DNA from: Rhynchopus sp. YZ270_cl-10 | Lineage: Eukaryota > Euglenozoa > Diplonemea > Diplonemida > Diplonemidae | DNA: 64,000 nucleotides | Direction of reading: 5' to 3' | Assembly (NCBI GenBank): GCA_964035575.1 | Contig: OZ037858.1 | Span: 1,488,001 to 1,552,000 of the forward strand | In this document: positions 52,796-60,214 of the stretch, in pieces | Numbering within the stretch: position 1 is the first letter of the stretch | How the letters are laid out: every line of letters begins with the position of its first letter | Notes under the pieces: generated by a model | The model's input: the letters and a program-made list of their open reading frames with translations, nothing else | Databases searched by the model: none | Told to the model about the DNA's origin: nothing | Made by a program: the position numbers and the translations under genes

Positions 52796-54241
52796 ATGCC
52801 CCCCGATGCACAAAACCGTCAAAGTAGTTATGTCGGCACAACACTCTTCGGGACCAGCTACAACGTCAAGGTGGTCTATGAAAGCTCCTTCTCTGCGTTC
52901 TGCGATGCTGTGACCGCGGTGTACGCAGCCACCCAAGCAGAGGAGTGTCCTTGGGGTGTGGACTGCGGCCCGTTCGCTGTGGAGACGGTGTCGTGCTATT
53001 CCGATGTGGACGGTGTGTGGTGTGCCTGCACCGACACACCGCCCCCTGACGCACAGCTGTGGGTGTTCCAAGCTGCGAGTCGATGGCATGCGTGTCTACC
53101 TGCAGCACTTCGCTCGCCTCTGTCAGGCATGACCGCAGAAGCCTTCATGGACATGCGTTACGTCTTCCACTCTTGCTCACCAAGCGAACAGCACATCCGC
53201 TTGCAAGACCTTCGTGCCCTCTACACCAGGCTCGGTGCACACTTCGACATCAGCTTCTCGCGTTCTTCCGCAAAATACTCTGAATGGGAGACGCTCTGTC
53301 ACAACGCTGCTGCCATCTCATCAGTGCGTGACGTCGCAAGGCGGTTGCGTGCGGACACCACAGAAAGCAATACCAACTCACCAGAGGCAAAGTCCTCTGT
53401 GGACGCAACACCCGCACTCTCGCCAAAGGCAGACGAATCAGATAAGATGCTGACAGGCACGTTGGGGCGTCTTCAGGTGGAGCGTATGCGATACAAAAGC
53501 ACCATTGAGCGGATCCGAAGTGAAAGTCGTGTTCCCGAACCGTCGCCACACAAGAACACCCGGCCGCAGGTGAGAACGTTGTCGCCCACCGAGAAGCGGG
53601 ACGAGCGTGACCGCTGTGTGTCGATGCCGCAGAGCGAGTTCTCGTACTACACACGGCGTGGTGCGTCTGAAGCGCGCGGCGCATCAGTGTCGTCTGCAGG
53701 GACAGACTTTGCACACATGCCTCGGAATGGCACCACCTTTGGGGCCAGCGACTCGCAGCAGAGACAGCCCCAGGGACGTGATGTGACAGGCCTGGAAGAG
53801 CTCATCCGTGTGTCACGAGCACGTCGACAGGAGGAGGAGGCTGCGCTGAACAAGCTGCACAAGCCTGGCGGTGTGGATGTGAGTGAGGGCATTCGTGGGA
53901 AAAGTGAAGGCACACCGATGCGCCACGTGTCGATGTCTGCAGAAGTGCACAGGAGTGGGGTCAAGCCTGTCGCTGCTCTCGATGAAGGCAGTGCCGTGCA
54001 GAAGCGCCAGTATGCGAGTGGTGCTGCTGGTGCTGCCAGTGCTGACACCCTGGCCACCCCCATCTCCACCTCCACCCGCCTCGCGAGCGAAGCCCGCACA
54101 GAGGCCTCCACCACCTCCACGTACCGCAGGGACAAGGACACAAAGTGGGGTGAGGAGTTTGACGTTTTAGAAAAGGCAATAGCCACAGCACGGCAAAGAC
54201 GCCAGGAGATGGCTAGCGTCTCGCCAGTGTCGGCTGCGTGA
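52796..54241 (+). CDS. Uncharacterised 481-residue protein
   Basis: Not recognised. The first 190 residues look folded and are Cys/Trp-containing. A segment at about 114-150 (MTAEAFMDMRYVF, then RLQDLRALYTRLG) has the helix-loop-helix feel of a degenerate EF-hand, without a clear calcium loop. Residues about 195-440 are Ser/Thr/Pro/Arg-rich and probably disordered. Two related basic helices occur, LEELIRVSRARRQEEEA at about 331 and LEKAIATARQRRQEMAS near the C-terminus. The ATG follows a run of A and C and a CAG acceptor-like site. No signal peptide or membrane segment is seen. The coding call rests on length, G+C-rich codons and the lack of a plausible competitor in other frames. Confidence 0.7.
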   Translation: MPPDAQNRQSSYVGTTLFGTSYNVKVVYESSFSAFCDAVTAVYAATQAEECPWGVDCGPFAVETVSCYSDVDGVWCACTDTPPPDAQLWVFQAASRWHACLPAALRSPLSGMTAEAFMDMRYVFHSCSPSEQHIRLQDLRALYTRLGAHFDISFSRSSAKYSEWETLCHNAAAISSVRDVARRLRADTTESNTNSPEAKSSVDATPALSPKADESDKMLTGTLGRLQVERMRYKSTIERIRSESRVPEPSPHKNTRPQVRTLSPTEKRDERDRCVSMPQSEFSYYTRRGASEARGASVSSAGTDFAHMPRNGTTFGASDSQQRQPQGRDVTGLEELIRVSRARRQEEEAALNKLHKPGGVDVSEGIRGKSEGTPMRHVSMSAEVHRSGVKPVAALDEGSAVQKRQYASGAAGAASADTLATPISTSTRLASEARTEASTTSTYRRDKDTKWGEEFDVLEKAIATARQRRQEMASVSPVSAA

Positions 54242-54394
54242 GTTGTTTCGCAATACACACCGTCTTTTTGCCATGTTTTGCTTGAGCAGTTAGAATTTAG
54301 AGCTACAAGCAAGGCTTAGATAGTAACAAAAAAGGTTTTCCAACTCCTTAATCATATTTTCTTCTCAAAACAAAAAGAACAAACAAAATCACCA
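54242..54394. other. Short spacer between the two unknown genes
   Basis: 153 bases, A/T-rich. Nothing was recognised. Confidence 0.6.
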
Positions 54395-55174
54395 ATGCAG
54401 ACAATGACACAAAGCTGTGGCTCTGACTACACGCTTGAAGCTTCTGACACAGATGAGGATGACTTGAGGGAGTGGGAGGAGAGCTGCACTGGGCGTGTGG
54501 TGCCTGTGTTCAGTGATGTGGATACGCTATGCAGCTCGGGGTTGTCCTTCTCCACAGCACCTGCGCACAGCAGTGAGGACACTGAGAAGGCACAGTGCCG
54601 CAGACGTCTGCTGGCAGGTGTGGCGCAGAGTGTGCAGGACATCTGCGAACGGGACGCGGAGCTGCGCATCGACTCTGCCGATGGTGTGCTGCGGTCACGT
54701 GTCGCTTTTCTGCACAAGCATGGACGCGCAGAGGGACAGCGTCTGTGGGACATTGCGGCACGTGCGCGCACCACTGTTGCATCACCGCAGGACATCACCC
54801 CCACAGCACAACTTTCGCACGCATCCCTAGGCAGGCGTGTGCAACTCGCAGGCTCTGGCCAAGTCCTTCTTGCAGTGAGCGACGGCACAAAGCCTGTGTG
54901 GAAGAAGCTGACCTATAAAGAGTTCTCCGCAGAGGAGCGTGCGTACTGCGAGCGTGCAGGGCAGGACAGCAAGCGTGCGGTGCACGTCCTCCCCATGAAG
55001 AGCCTCACACCAACAAAACGTCTGCAGGAAGCGCACATCGGCGCCAGAGTGCAGATACAAGACACACACGAAGTCCTGCAGGTTGCACGCAAAGAGGATG
55101 GGACTTTGGGCTGGAAGCGTGTGCACGAAACGGAGTGGACGGCGCAGGAGGTGAAGCATGCGTCGGAGCGATGA
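54395..55174 (+). CDS. Uncharacterised 259-residue protein with a duplicated C-terminal domain
   Basis: Not recognised as a known family. Residues about 1-60 are acidic. A helical stretch around 70-135 precedes two copies of one domain. Copy 1 at about 143-182 reads SLGRRVQLAGSGQVLLAV and VWKKLTYKEFSAEE. Copy 2 at about 213-257 reads HIGARVQIQDTHEVLQVA and GWKRVHETEWTAQE. The shared frame is G.RVQ, VL.V, W K, then aEE/aQE, suggesting a small beta-rich fold of about 40 residues followed by a helix. No signal peptide or membrane segment is seen. The gene starts 153 bases after the previous stop on the same strand. Function is unknown. Confidence 0.7.
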   Translation: MQTMTQSCGSDYTLEASDTDEDDLREWEESCTGRVVPVFSDVDTLCSSGLSFSTAPAHSSEDTEKAQCRRRLLAGVAQSVQDICERDAELRIDSADGVLRSRVAFLHKHGRAEGQRLWDIAARARTTVASPQDITPTAQLSHASLGRRVQLAGSGQVLLAVSDGTKPVWKKLTYKEFSAEERAYCERAGQDSKRAVHVLPMKSLTPTKRLQEAHIGARVQIQDTHEVLQVARKEDGTLGWKRVHETEWTAQEVKHASER

Positions 55175-56279
55175 TCTCTGCGGAGTCGTAAGAGTGCACG
55201 TTTGCTGTCTTGAAGCGTGTCGTGCTGCAGTGATATATCATCGCTGCCGCAGGCATGTGGTCGTGTTGTGAGAAGTGAGTCAACAAAACTGAAGGAGAAA
55301 AACACGACACCAAATTAGCGTCACGAAGTCATGTTCGTGTTGCCTCAGTCTTTTTGGAAGTTTTTGATACCGTTTTTTCCCTCTTTGCCTAACGTATCAA
55401 AGCAAAACTCAGAGTTAAGCCACTATAAACGTTTGGTCAGATATTCACATGTCCCCATTTGCGACGCTGAATGCAAAAACTTTAACGTTAATGTTCATAC
55501 GAAGCAGCTTTTTAGCAAAACTGAGTCTGGGAGGGTATGCGGACTCACATCGCGTGCCCATGTGTAGGCGAACACCTTGCACCTTGTCTTTGTGCATCCG
55601 TTTTTCATCAATGTGCGTCGGTTGTACGTTATCCACTTCACCCCTGAGTCCCGATTTTTTTTTCCACTTTTTTTCCACACCTTTTTTTCTAACTGAACGT
55701 AAGTTTTCTTTGTTCCTTTTTATGTTCCTCTCAGATTAATCAAGTTGTCACATGCCGGTTGTGTTTTCTCAAGCAACAACGCAACCTTTTTTTTGCAAAT
55801 TGCTGCCAACCAAAAGTGACGAAAATAAGAACCGTAGATGGCACACAAGTGAACGTGCCAGCTACACTATCCCGATAGTTTTTTTTGAACGAACAAAAGA
55901 GGCAGGTACAACCTGTTCCGACCTGGTCATAGGCACAACAGCGGGTAGATGTGCTCACTGCAACGTTGCTGTGATGTTGCAACAAATGATAACACACCTG
56001 CACGGATCTCTTTCAAATATAAGTTGTGTTCCATGTCGGCCCTTTAATCGACTTTGTATTCCTTTTAAAAGATAGATGTTTTGTGAGAAACCTGCACAAT
56101 GCATTCAAGTTTTCTCTTTAAAAGAAGACATAGAGAACTGCGGGGCTAACAAAACCCCCTCGTGAAATCCCTCTCAACATGAACTCCCCATCTGTACTTA
56201 CCTCATCGCAGTTTTCATATGTTTCCTCTCCCACCCCGACACCTTCTCACTTCTCAGTACAAAAACACACTGATAGACA
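55175..56279. other. Spacer before the VPS51-kinase gene
   Basis: About 1.1 kb, T-rich, with an inverted pair GTCGTGTT/AACACGAC between about 55258 and 55310. It ends in a pyrimidine tract and CTTCTCAG at 56257. Frames of about 100 codons lack any domain-like pattern. Confidence 0.55.
56215..56257 (+). promoter_or_regulatory. Pyrimidine tract and CAG before VPS51-kinase
   Basis: C/T-rich sequence ending in ACTTCTCAG at 56257, 22 bases upstream of the ATG; acceptor-like. Confidence 0.35.
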
Positions 56280-58952
56280 ATGTCGTCTGTTGGGGAAGCA
56301 TCGGTGTTGGATGGGACACTGGATTCACCTGAATTTGATGTGGTGCCGTGGGCACGTGAGGAGCTTACTGAGCGCGAACTGTCGGAGCTGTTGGAAACAC
56401 GTGAACGTCTGCAAGGCGAGACGCTTGAGCTGGACAACGAGCTGCAGGGCATGGTGTACTACAACTACTCGAACTACGCAGAGGGCACGCGCCTCGTGGG
56501 TGGTCTGAAGGAGCATGTGGCGCAGATGACAACAGACCTGCGGCACCTCGAGACCAGTCTCGAGCGTAACAAACGCTTCCTGCACGACACCAACGAAGCC
56601 ACAAAGCCAAACCAGTCCCAGGTGCAAAGCCTTGTCGCCATCACAACGACCCTCAATGGCGTGCAGCTCCTCCTCGAGCTGCCCGCACGCCTCCGCAAAA
56701 GCATCGAAGACAACGAACTCGACGTCGGCATCCGTCTCTGGGAGAAGGGTCGTGGGGTGCTCAAGCGCCACATGGACGTACCAAGTCTGTCTGTGATCCG
56801 TGCGCAGTGCGAGCCCATCGTCGACGAGATTGAGTCGCGTCTGTGGGGCTCCGTCAGCTCCCACAACGCAGACACCGTGAGGCAGTCGATCAAGTCGCTG
56901 CGCATGCTGGGCAAGACAAACAAACGCATGGAAGTCGAGCTGCGTGCACGTGTCATGGGCGAGGTTGCGAAGGACCTGGACGCACACCCTGATGCACCTG
57001 TCCTCGCGCATGAGGGGACAAGTCTCTCCTCTGCCCTGGTGATGCTGCTGCAGTGCTTGAAGGCAGCCGACGTGGACCACAAGCACATCACGAACACTGC
57101 TGTTGAGATGCTTGCGCCGCGCTTGGGCCTGCTTGCGGCGCGTACGTGCAGGGAGGCCGTGCTGCAGGGGACCAACAGCGCTCTGGAGGACGCTGCGTCT
57201 GCTGTCACGGAGGACATCGCTGCTTTGGCCATTGAGGTTGAGGAGTTGGGCGAAGAGCACTCTGAGCACTTTGTGAAAGAGTGTCTCATGAACCACGTGG
57301 CGACCGCTGTGTGCGGCGACGTGTTTGACTCCTTCACAAGCGGAACAGCTGTGCAGCGTGACGAGGCGAGACGTCGTGTCGCGAAAGAGGCGTTGGCCCG
57401 TGCAAAGGTGATGTACTACCTCTCGCTGGAGGAGTGCCACAAGGACGCTGGGCTGCCGATGTGTGGCATCGACCTGTTGCCTGTGGCTGTGGGGCTGCTG
57501 AGGCGGCACCTGCAGCTGGAGGAGCAACTTGCCTGCCGTGCTGTGCGCGAGAGCGTTGTGCTGTGCGTGCAGGGCGAGGAGAAGGCACTCTCGTCTGCGG
57601 TGCTGTCACATGTGTCGCGTGTCGTGCAGCGCATCAACGAGTCGCCCTTCCTCGACAGCATGATCGCAGGCGTCGTTGTGTCCCACGTGCAACACGTCAC
57701 CCAAAGTGTCCTTGAGGTCCTGCGCAACACCCTCGTCGACCTGCCTGCCTACACACGCCTCTTTGCGAACGTCGCACACATCGCAGACAGCCTCCCTAGC
57801 ATCGGCGTAAAGGAGGCCGCAGCAACGGCATGGCGCGCCACATGCCTCGAGACGCTGAAGCAGTTGTGCACAGCAGACGACATCCCCGACGACGCTGACC
57901 TTGCAGGCACCGACCTCGACGCAACGCACCTGAGCGACTCGTTCGCACGTCAGGACGACTCCTACGTGCTGGAGCCTCTTGCGATGCGCATGGCTCCCAC
58001 CTCGTGGACACGTGGCGCTCTCGTGGGGCGGTGGTCCCTTGGGAACGTCTTCAACGGGAAACGTCCTGACGGGTCGCAGGATGCTGTCAAGGTTATGGCG
58101 CTCCCTGCAGGGACCGACCAAGGCAAGCTTCTCAGCATTGTCAACGAGATCTCGACACTGAGCAAGCTCCGCCACACATGCGTGGCTGCGACGTATGGCT
58201 GCGCACTGGAGAACGACATGGGCGAGTTGTGTATCTTCACAGAGCTTGTCACAGGTAGCACGCTTGGTGCACTTGTGAGGCGTGCGCCCACCCCTTGGGC
58301 AGAGGAGAAGGCGATACAATACATCAAACAGGTTTCCTCTGGTCTCGCGTTCCTGCACTCCCGTGGTGTGGTGCACAGAGACGTGAAAGGCGACAACGTG
58401 ATGGTGGCAGTGCAGACTGGCAACGTCAAAATCATTGACATTGCGCTTGCACATGCACAGGACCTGAGCGACCAGAAGGGAACTGCACTCTGGATGGCAC
58501 CGGAGGTGATCACAGGCTCTGACTGCACAAGCATGTCCGACGTGTGGTCTCTTGGCATTCTTGTGTGCGAGGTGCTTGGCTGCGGCAAGACGCCTTGGGA
58601 GCCGTTTGCGACGACAAGTGAAGCCCTGCAGACGATTGGTGCGTGGTCGCAGCCACTTCCTCCGTGCATCCCAAAGAAGCTTTCTAGCAAAGCGAAGGAC
58701 TTTTTGGTGTGCTGCTTACGGCCTTCACGCATGAAGCGTTGGACTGCACATGCGCTTGAGCGTCACGCGTGGCTTCAGTCAAGAGTCTCAAAATCAGCAG
58801 ACTGCCTCCGTGCGAAGGGTTGTGCCGTGGCGCTGACGGAAAACCCTTTGTCTCCGAAGCAGCCTTGTGAGTTGAAAGTCTACACTGTCTTGTCCTCGTC
58901 AGCACTGACAGCCCAGGCAAGCCACGTGTTGCTCCTTCCCCGAAGTGAGTGA
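56280..58952 (+). CDS. VPS51 (GARP/EARP tether subunit) fused to a C-terminal protein kinase
   Basis: 890 residues in one uninterrupted frame. Residues about 18-190 match VPS51: FDVVPWAREEL, the ELQGMVYYNYSNYAEGTR helix equivalent to the VYENYNKF block, then VQLLLELPARLRKSIE and the GIRLWEKGRGVLKRH region. In other eukaryotes VPS51 is the small hinge subunit of GARP and EARP, which tether endosome-derived vesicles to the Golgi and recycling endosomes. Residues about 190-560 are the helical rod. Residues about 578-845 form a STE/MAP3K-like kinase: Lys 604 in AVKV, HRDVKGDN with Asp 701, IIDIA in place of DFG (Asp 720 kept), MAPE at 739-742, and the DVWSLGILVCE helix. The glycine loop is weak (LGNVFNG). 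VPS51 with a kinase tail is not a known arrangement to me. Both halves are supported by motif. Confidence 0.88.
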   Translation: MSSVGEASVLDGTLDSPEFDVVPWAREELTERELSELLETRERLQGETLELDNELQGMVYYNYSNYAEGTRLVGGLKEHVAQMTTDLRHLETSLERNKRFLHDTNEATKPNQSQVQSLVAITTTLNGVQLLLELPARLRKSIEDNELDVGIRLWEKGRGVLKRHMDVPSLSVIRAQCEPIVDEIESRLWGSVSSHNADTVRQSIKSLRMLGKTNKRMEVELRARVMGEVAKDLDAHPDAPVLAHEGTSLSSALVMLLQCLKAADVDHKHITNTAVEMLAPRLGLLAARTCREAVLQGTNSALEDAASAVTEDIAALAIEVEELGEEHSEHFVKECLMNHVATAVCGDVFDSFTSGTAVQRDEARRRVAKEALARAKVMYYLSLEECHKDAGLPMCGIDLLPVAVGLLRRHLQLEEQLACRAVRESVVLCVQGEEKALSSAVLSHVSRVVQRINESPFLDSMIAGVVVSHVQHVTQSVLEVLRNTLVDLPAYTRLFANVAHIADSLPSIGVKEAAATAWRATCLETLKQLCTADDIPDDADLAGTDLDATHLSDSFARQDDSYVLEPLAMRMAPTSWTRGALVGRWSLGNVFNGKRPDGSQDAVKVMALPAGTDQGKLLSIVNEISTLSKLRHTCVAATYGCALENDMGELCIFTELVTGSTLGALVRRAPTPWAEEKAIQYIKQVSSGLAFLHSRGVVHRDVKGDNVMVAVQTGNVKIIDIALAHAQDLSDQKGTALWMAPEVITGSDCTSMSDVWSLGILVCEVLGCGKTPWEPFATTSEALQTIGAWSQPLPPCIPKKLSSKAKDFLVCCLRPSRMKRWTAHALERHAWLQSRVSKSADCLRAKGCAVALTENPLSPKQPCELKVYTVLSSSALTAQASHVLLLPRSE

Positions 58953-59136
58953 ATGTCGTGGCAGGGATGGGGAAAGGGAGGGTGGGTGGGGTGAGTGATT
59001 CGAAACAGAACGTGTTCCAAAGTACGCCTCTTTTATTGCACGACCAGCTTCTTTCTCACTCTTCTCCCATTCCCCACACAATCATCTTTTCAGCTGAATC
59101 TAACAACACAAAACACAAAACACAAAACACAAAAAA
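58953..59136. other. Short spacer before the secreted protein gene
   Basis: 184 bases with a pyrimidine tract ending TCTTTTCAG at 59093 and a tandem AACACAAA repeat right before the ATG. Confidence 0.6.
59041..59093 (+). promoter_or_regulatory. Pyrimidine tract and CAG before the discoidin-like gene
   Basis: CTTCTTTCTCACTCTTCTCC and further pyrimidines end in TTTTCAG at 59093, 43 bases before the ATG; acceptor-like. Confidence 0.4.
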
Positions 59137-59733
59137 ATGGCAGCATTCAGATGTGCACTGATGTGCTCAGCAGTGGCTTTGTGTCTGAAGGGAGCTGAGG
59201 CGCAGCCCTTTGGGACTCCTGCCTATAGTACGTACCCGCAGAGCAATGCATTTGACAACAATGGTCACACGTTTTACTTGTCGCAATTGTTCACCACACC
59301 GTCCATCATTGGGTACGCGTTCCCAGAGGCGAAGCGCTTGAGGTCGTACACCATTCAGTACTCAAACGGGAACCTCAAGACACGCTCGCCCAGAGACTTC
59401 CAACTGCAGGGCTACAACGGGAACTGGGTGACACTCGACACGCAGAGTGGGCAGACCATCGCAGTGTGGGATGCGTCTCTCCAGCGCAGGTCCTTCCTCG
59501 TCAGCAACACAGGCTACTACACCAAGTTCCAGCTCGTGGTCACCGACGACAACGACGCACGTGCCGGCGTCGTGACGGTGTCCGTTGGGGAGCTCTCGTT
59601 CAACTTCTACCCCCCGGTTCCAGGGTGCACGTCTTACTACGGCAAGTTCGTGCCGTCGGGAACATACGGCTTCGCCACGTGCTGCAGTACGTGCTACTGC
59701 AACGGTAACCATTTCACCAGCCCGTGTTCATAA
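59137..59733 (+). CDS. Small secreted discoidin-like (F5/8 type C) protein
   Basis: 198 residues. Residues 1-22 are a signal peptide (hydrophobic ALMCSAVALCLKG, cleavage expected after AEA). Residues about 28-150 fit the F5/8 type C/discoidin beta-barrel: SYTIQYSNG, PRDFQLQGYNGNWVTLD, RRSFLVSNTGYYTKFQLVVT, then VTVSVGELSF. These domains bind carbohydrates or lipids at the cell surface. The last 40 residues are Cys-rich (seven Cys), perhaps a second disulphide-bonded domain. The start has an A-rich leader directly before ATG. No anchor is seen, so the product is probably released or surface-bound through its ligand. The discoidin call rests on pattern reading. Confidence 0.72.
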   Translation: MAAFRCALMCSAVALCLKGAEAQPFGTPAYSTYPQSNAFDNNGHTFYLSQLFTTPSIIGYAFPEAKRLRSYTIQYSNGNLKTRSPRDFQLQGYNGNWVTLDTQSGQTIAVWDASLQRRSFLVSNTGYYTKFQLVVTDDNDARAGVVTVSVGELSFNFYPPVPGCTSYYGKFVPSGTYGFATCCSTCYCNGNHFTSPCS

Positions 59734-59949
59734 GTGTAGCATGGAAGTCGCTTTCTTTGAACAGTACAGATGTATGACCGTGAGGTCATTTGTATTGAAT
59801 TTTTTCTGTTTTACTATTGGCCTGTTTTTGTGCTCGAGTGCATCCGTGAGGACACAACGACGCATGTTTTTTCTGAATTAATCATAGCATTTTATGAAAT
59901 TGCATACCAATGAAGTGCTCTCTGGGGTTCGATAACCCGCGGAGAACCA

Positions 59950-60006
59950 GTGCATGCGTCCGCCGTTGAACGGTGAGGCGTTTGCACTTTCACTTTCTCT
60001 TTTTTG
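59950..60006 (+). repeat. Dispersed intergenic motif, copy 3
   Basis: The first 45 bases match 52260-52304 (about 37/45) and the last 30 match 16510-16539 (about 27/30), so this copy links the other two. Confidence 0.6.
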
Positions 60007-60163
60007 ACGAGACGTTGCACTACGAGCAACGCCTTTTACGCCTTTGCGCAGCAGCGACCACCGTGTGTATGATGTGTTTCATTACTTCTGCTCACAGCTT
60101 CGCCAAGGGAGGTTGTTTTTTTTTGAAAATAAAGCAAAACTCGTACCCACACATTTCCACAAT

Positions 60164-60207
60164 GACCTGACTCCTCCCTTTCCCACCTTCATCGCGCAAC
60201 ACAACAG
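60164..60207 (+). promoter_or_regulatory. Acceptor-like pyrimidine tract and ACACAACAG before CFAP57
   Basis: C/T-rich sequence ends in ACACAACAG at 60207, seven bases before the chosen ATG. The same terminal string closes true introns at 10559 and 13668, which supports splicing here. Confidence 0.45.
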
Positions 60208-60214
60208 GTTTGAG

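Larger units (their letters stand above)
59734..60214. other. Spacer before CFAP57
   Basis: 481 bases. It carries copy 3 of the dispersed motif (59950-60006), a T run near 60117-60125, and a pyrimidine tract ending ACACAACAG at 60207. The same ACACAACAG string ends introns inside the kinesin-like gene. Confidence 0.55.

Noticed and set aside
55740-56075. Frames of 87-107 codons in the spacer before VPS51-kinase
   Set aside because: No domain, no gene-like codon use; T-run-rich context.
59925-59955. Sequence GGGGTTCGATAACCCGCGGAGAACCA resembling the T-arm and CCA end of a tRNA
   Set aside because: No matching 5' acceptor strand or D and anticodon arms could be found in the preceding 80 bases.
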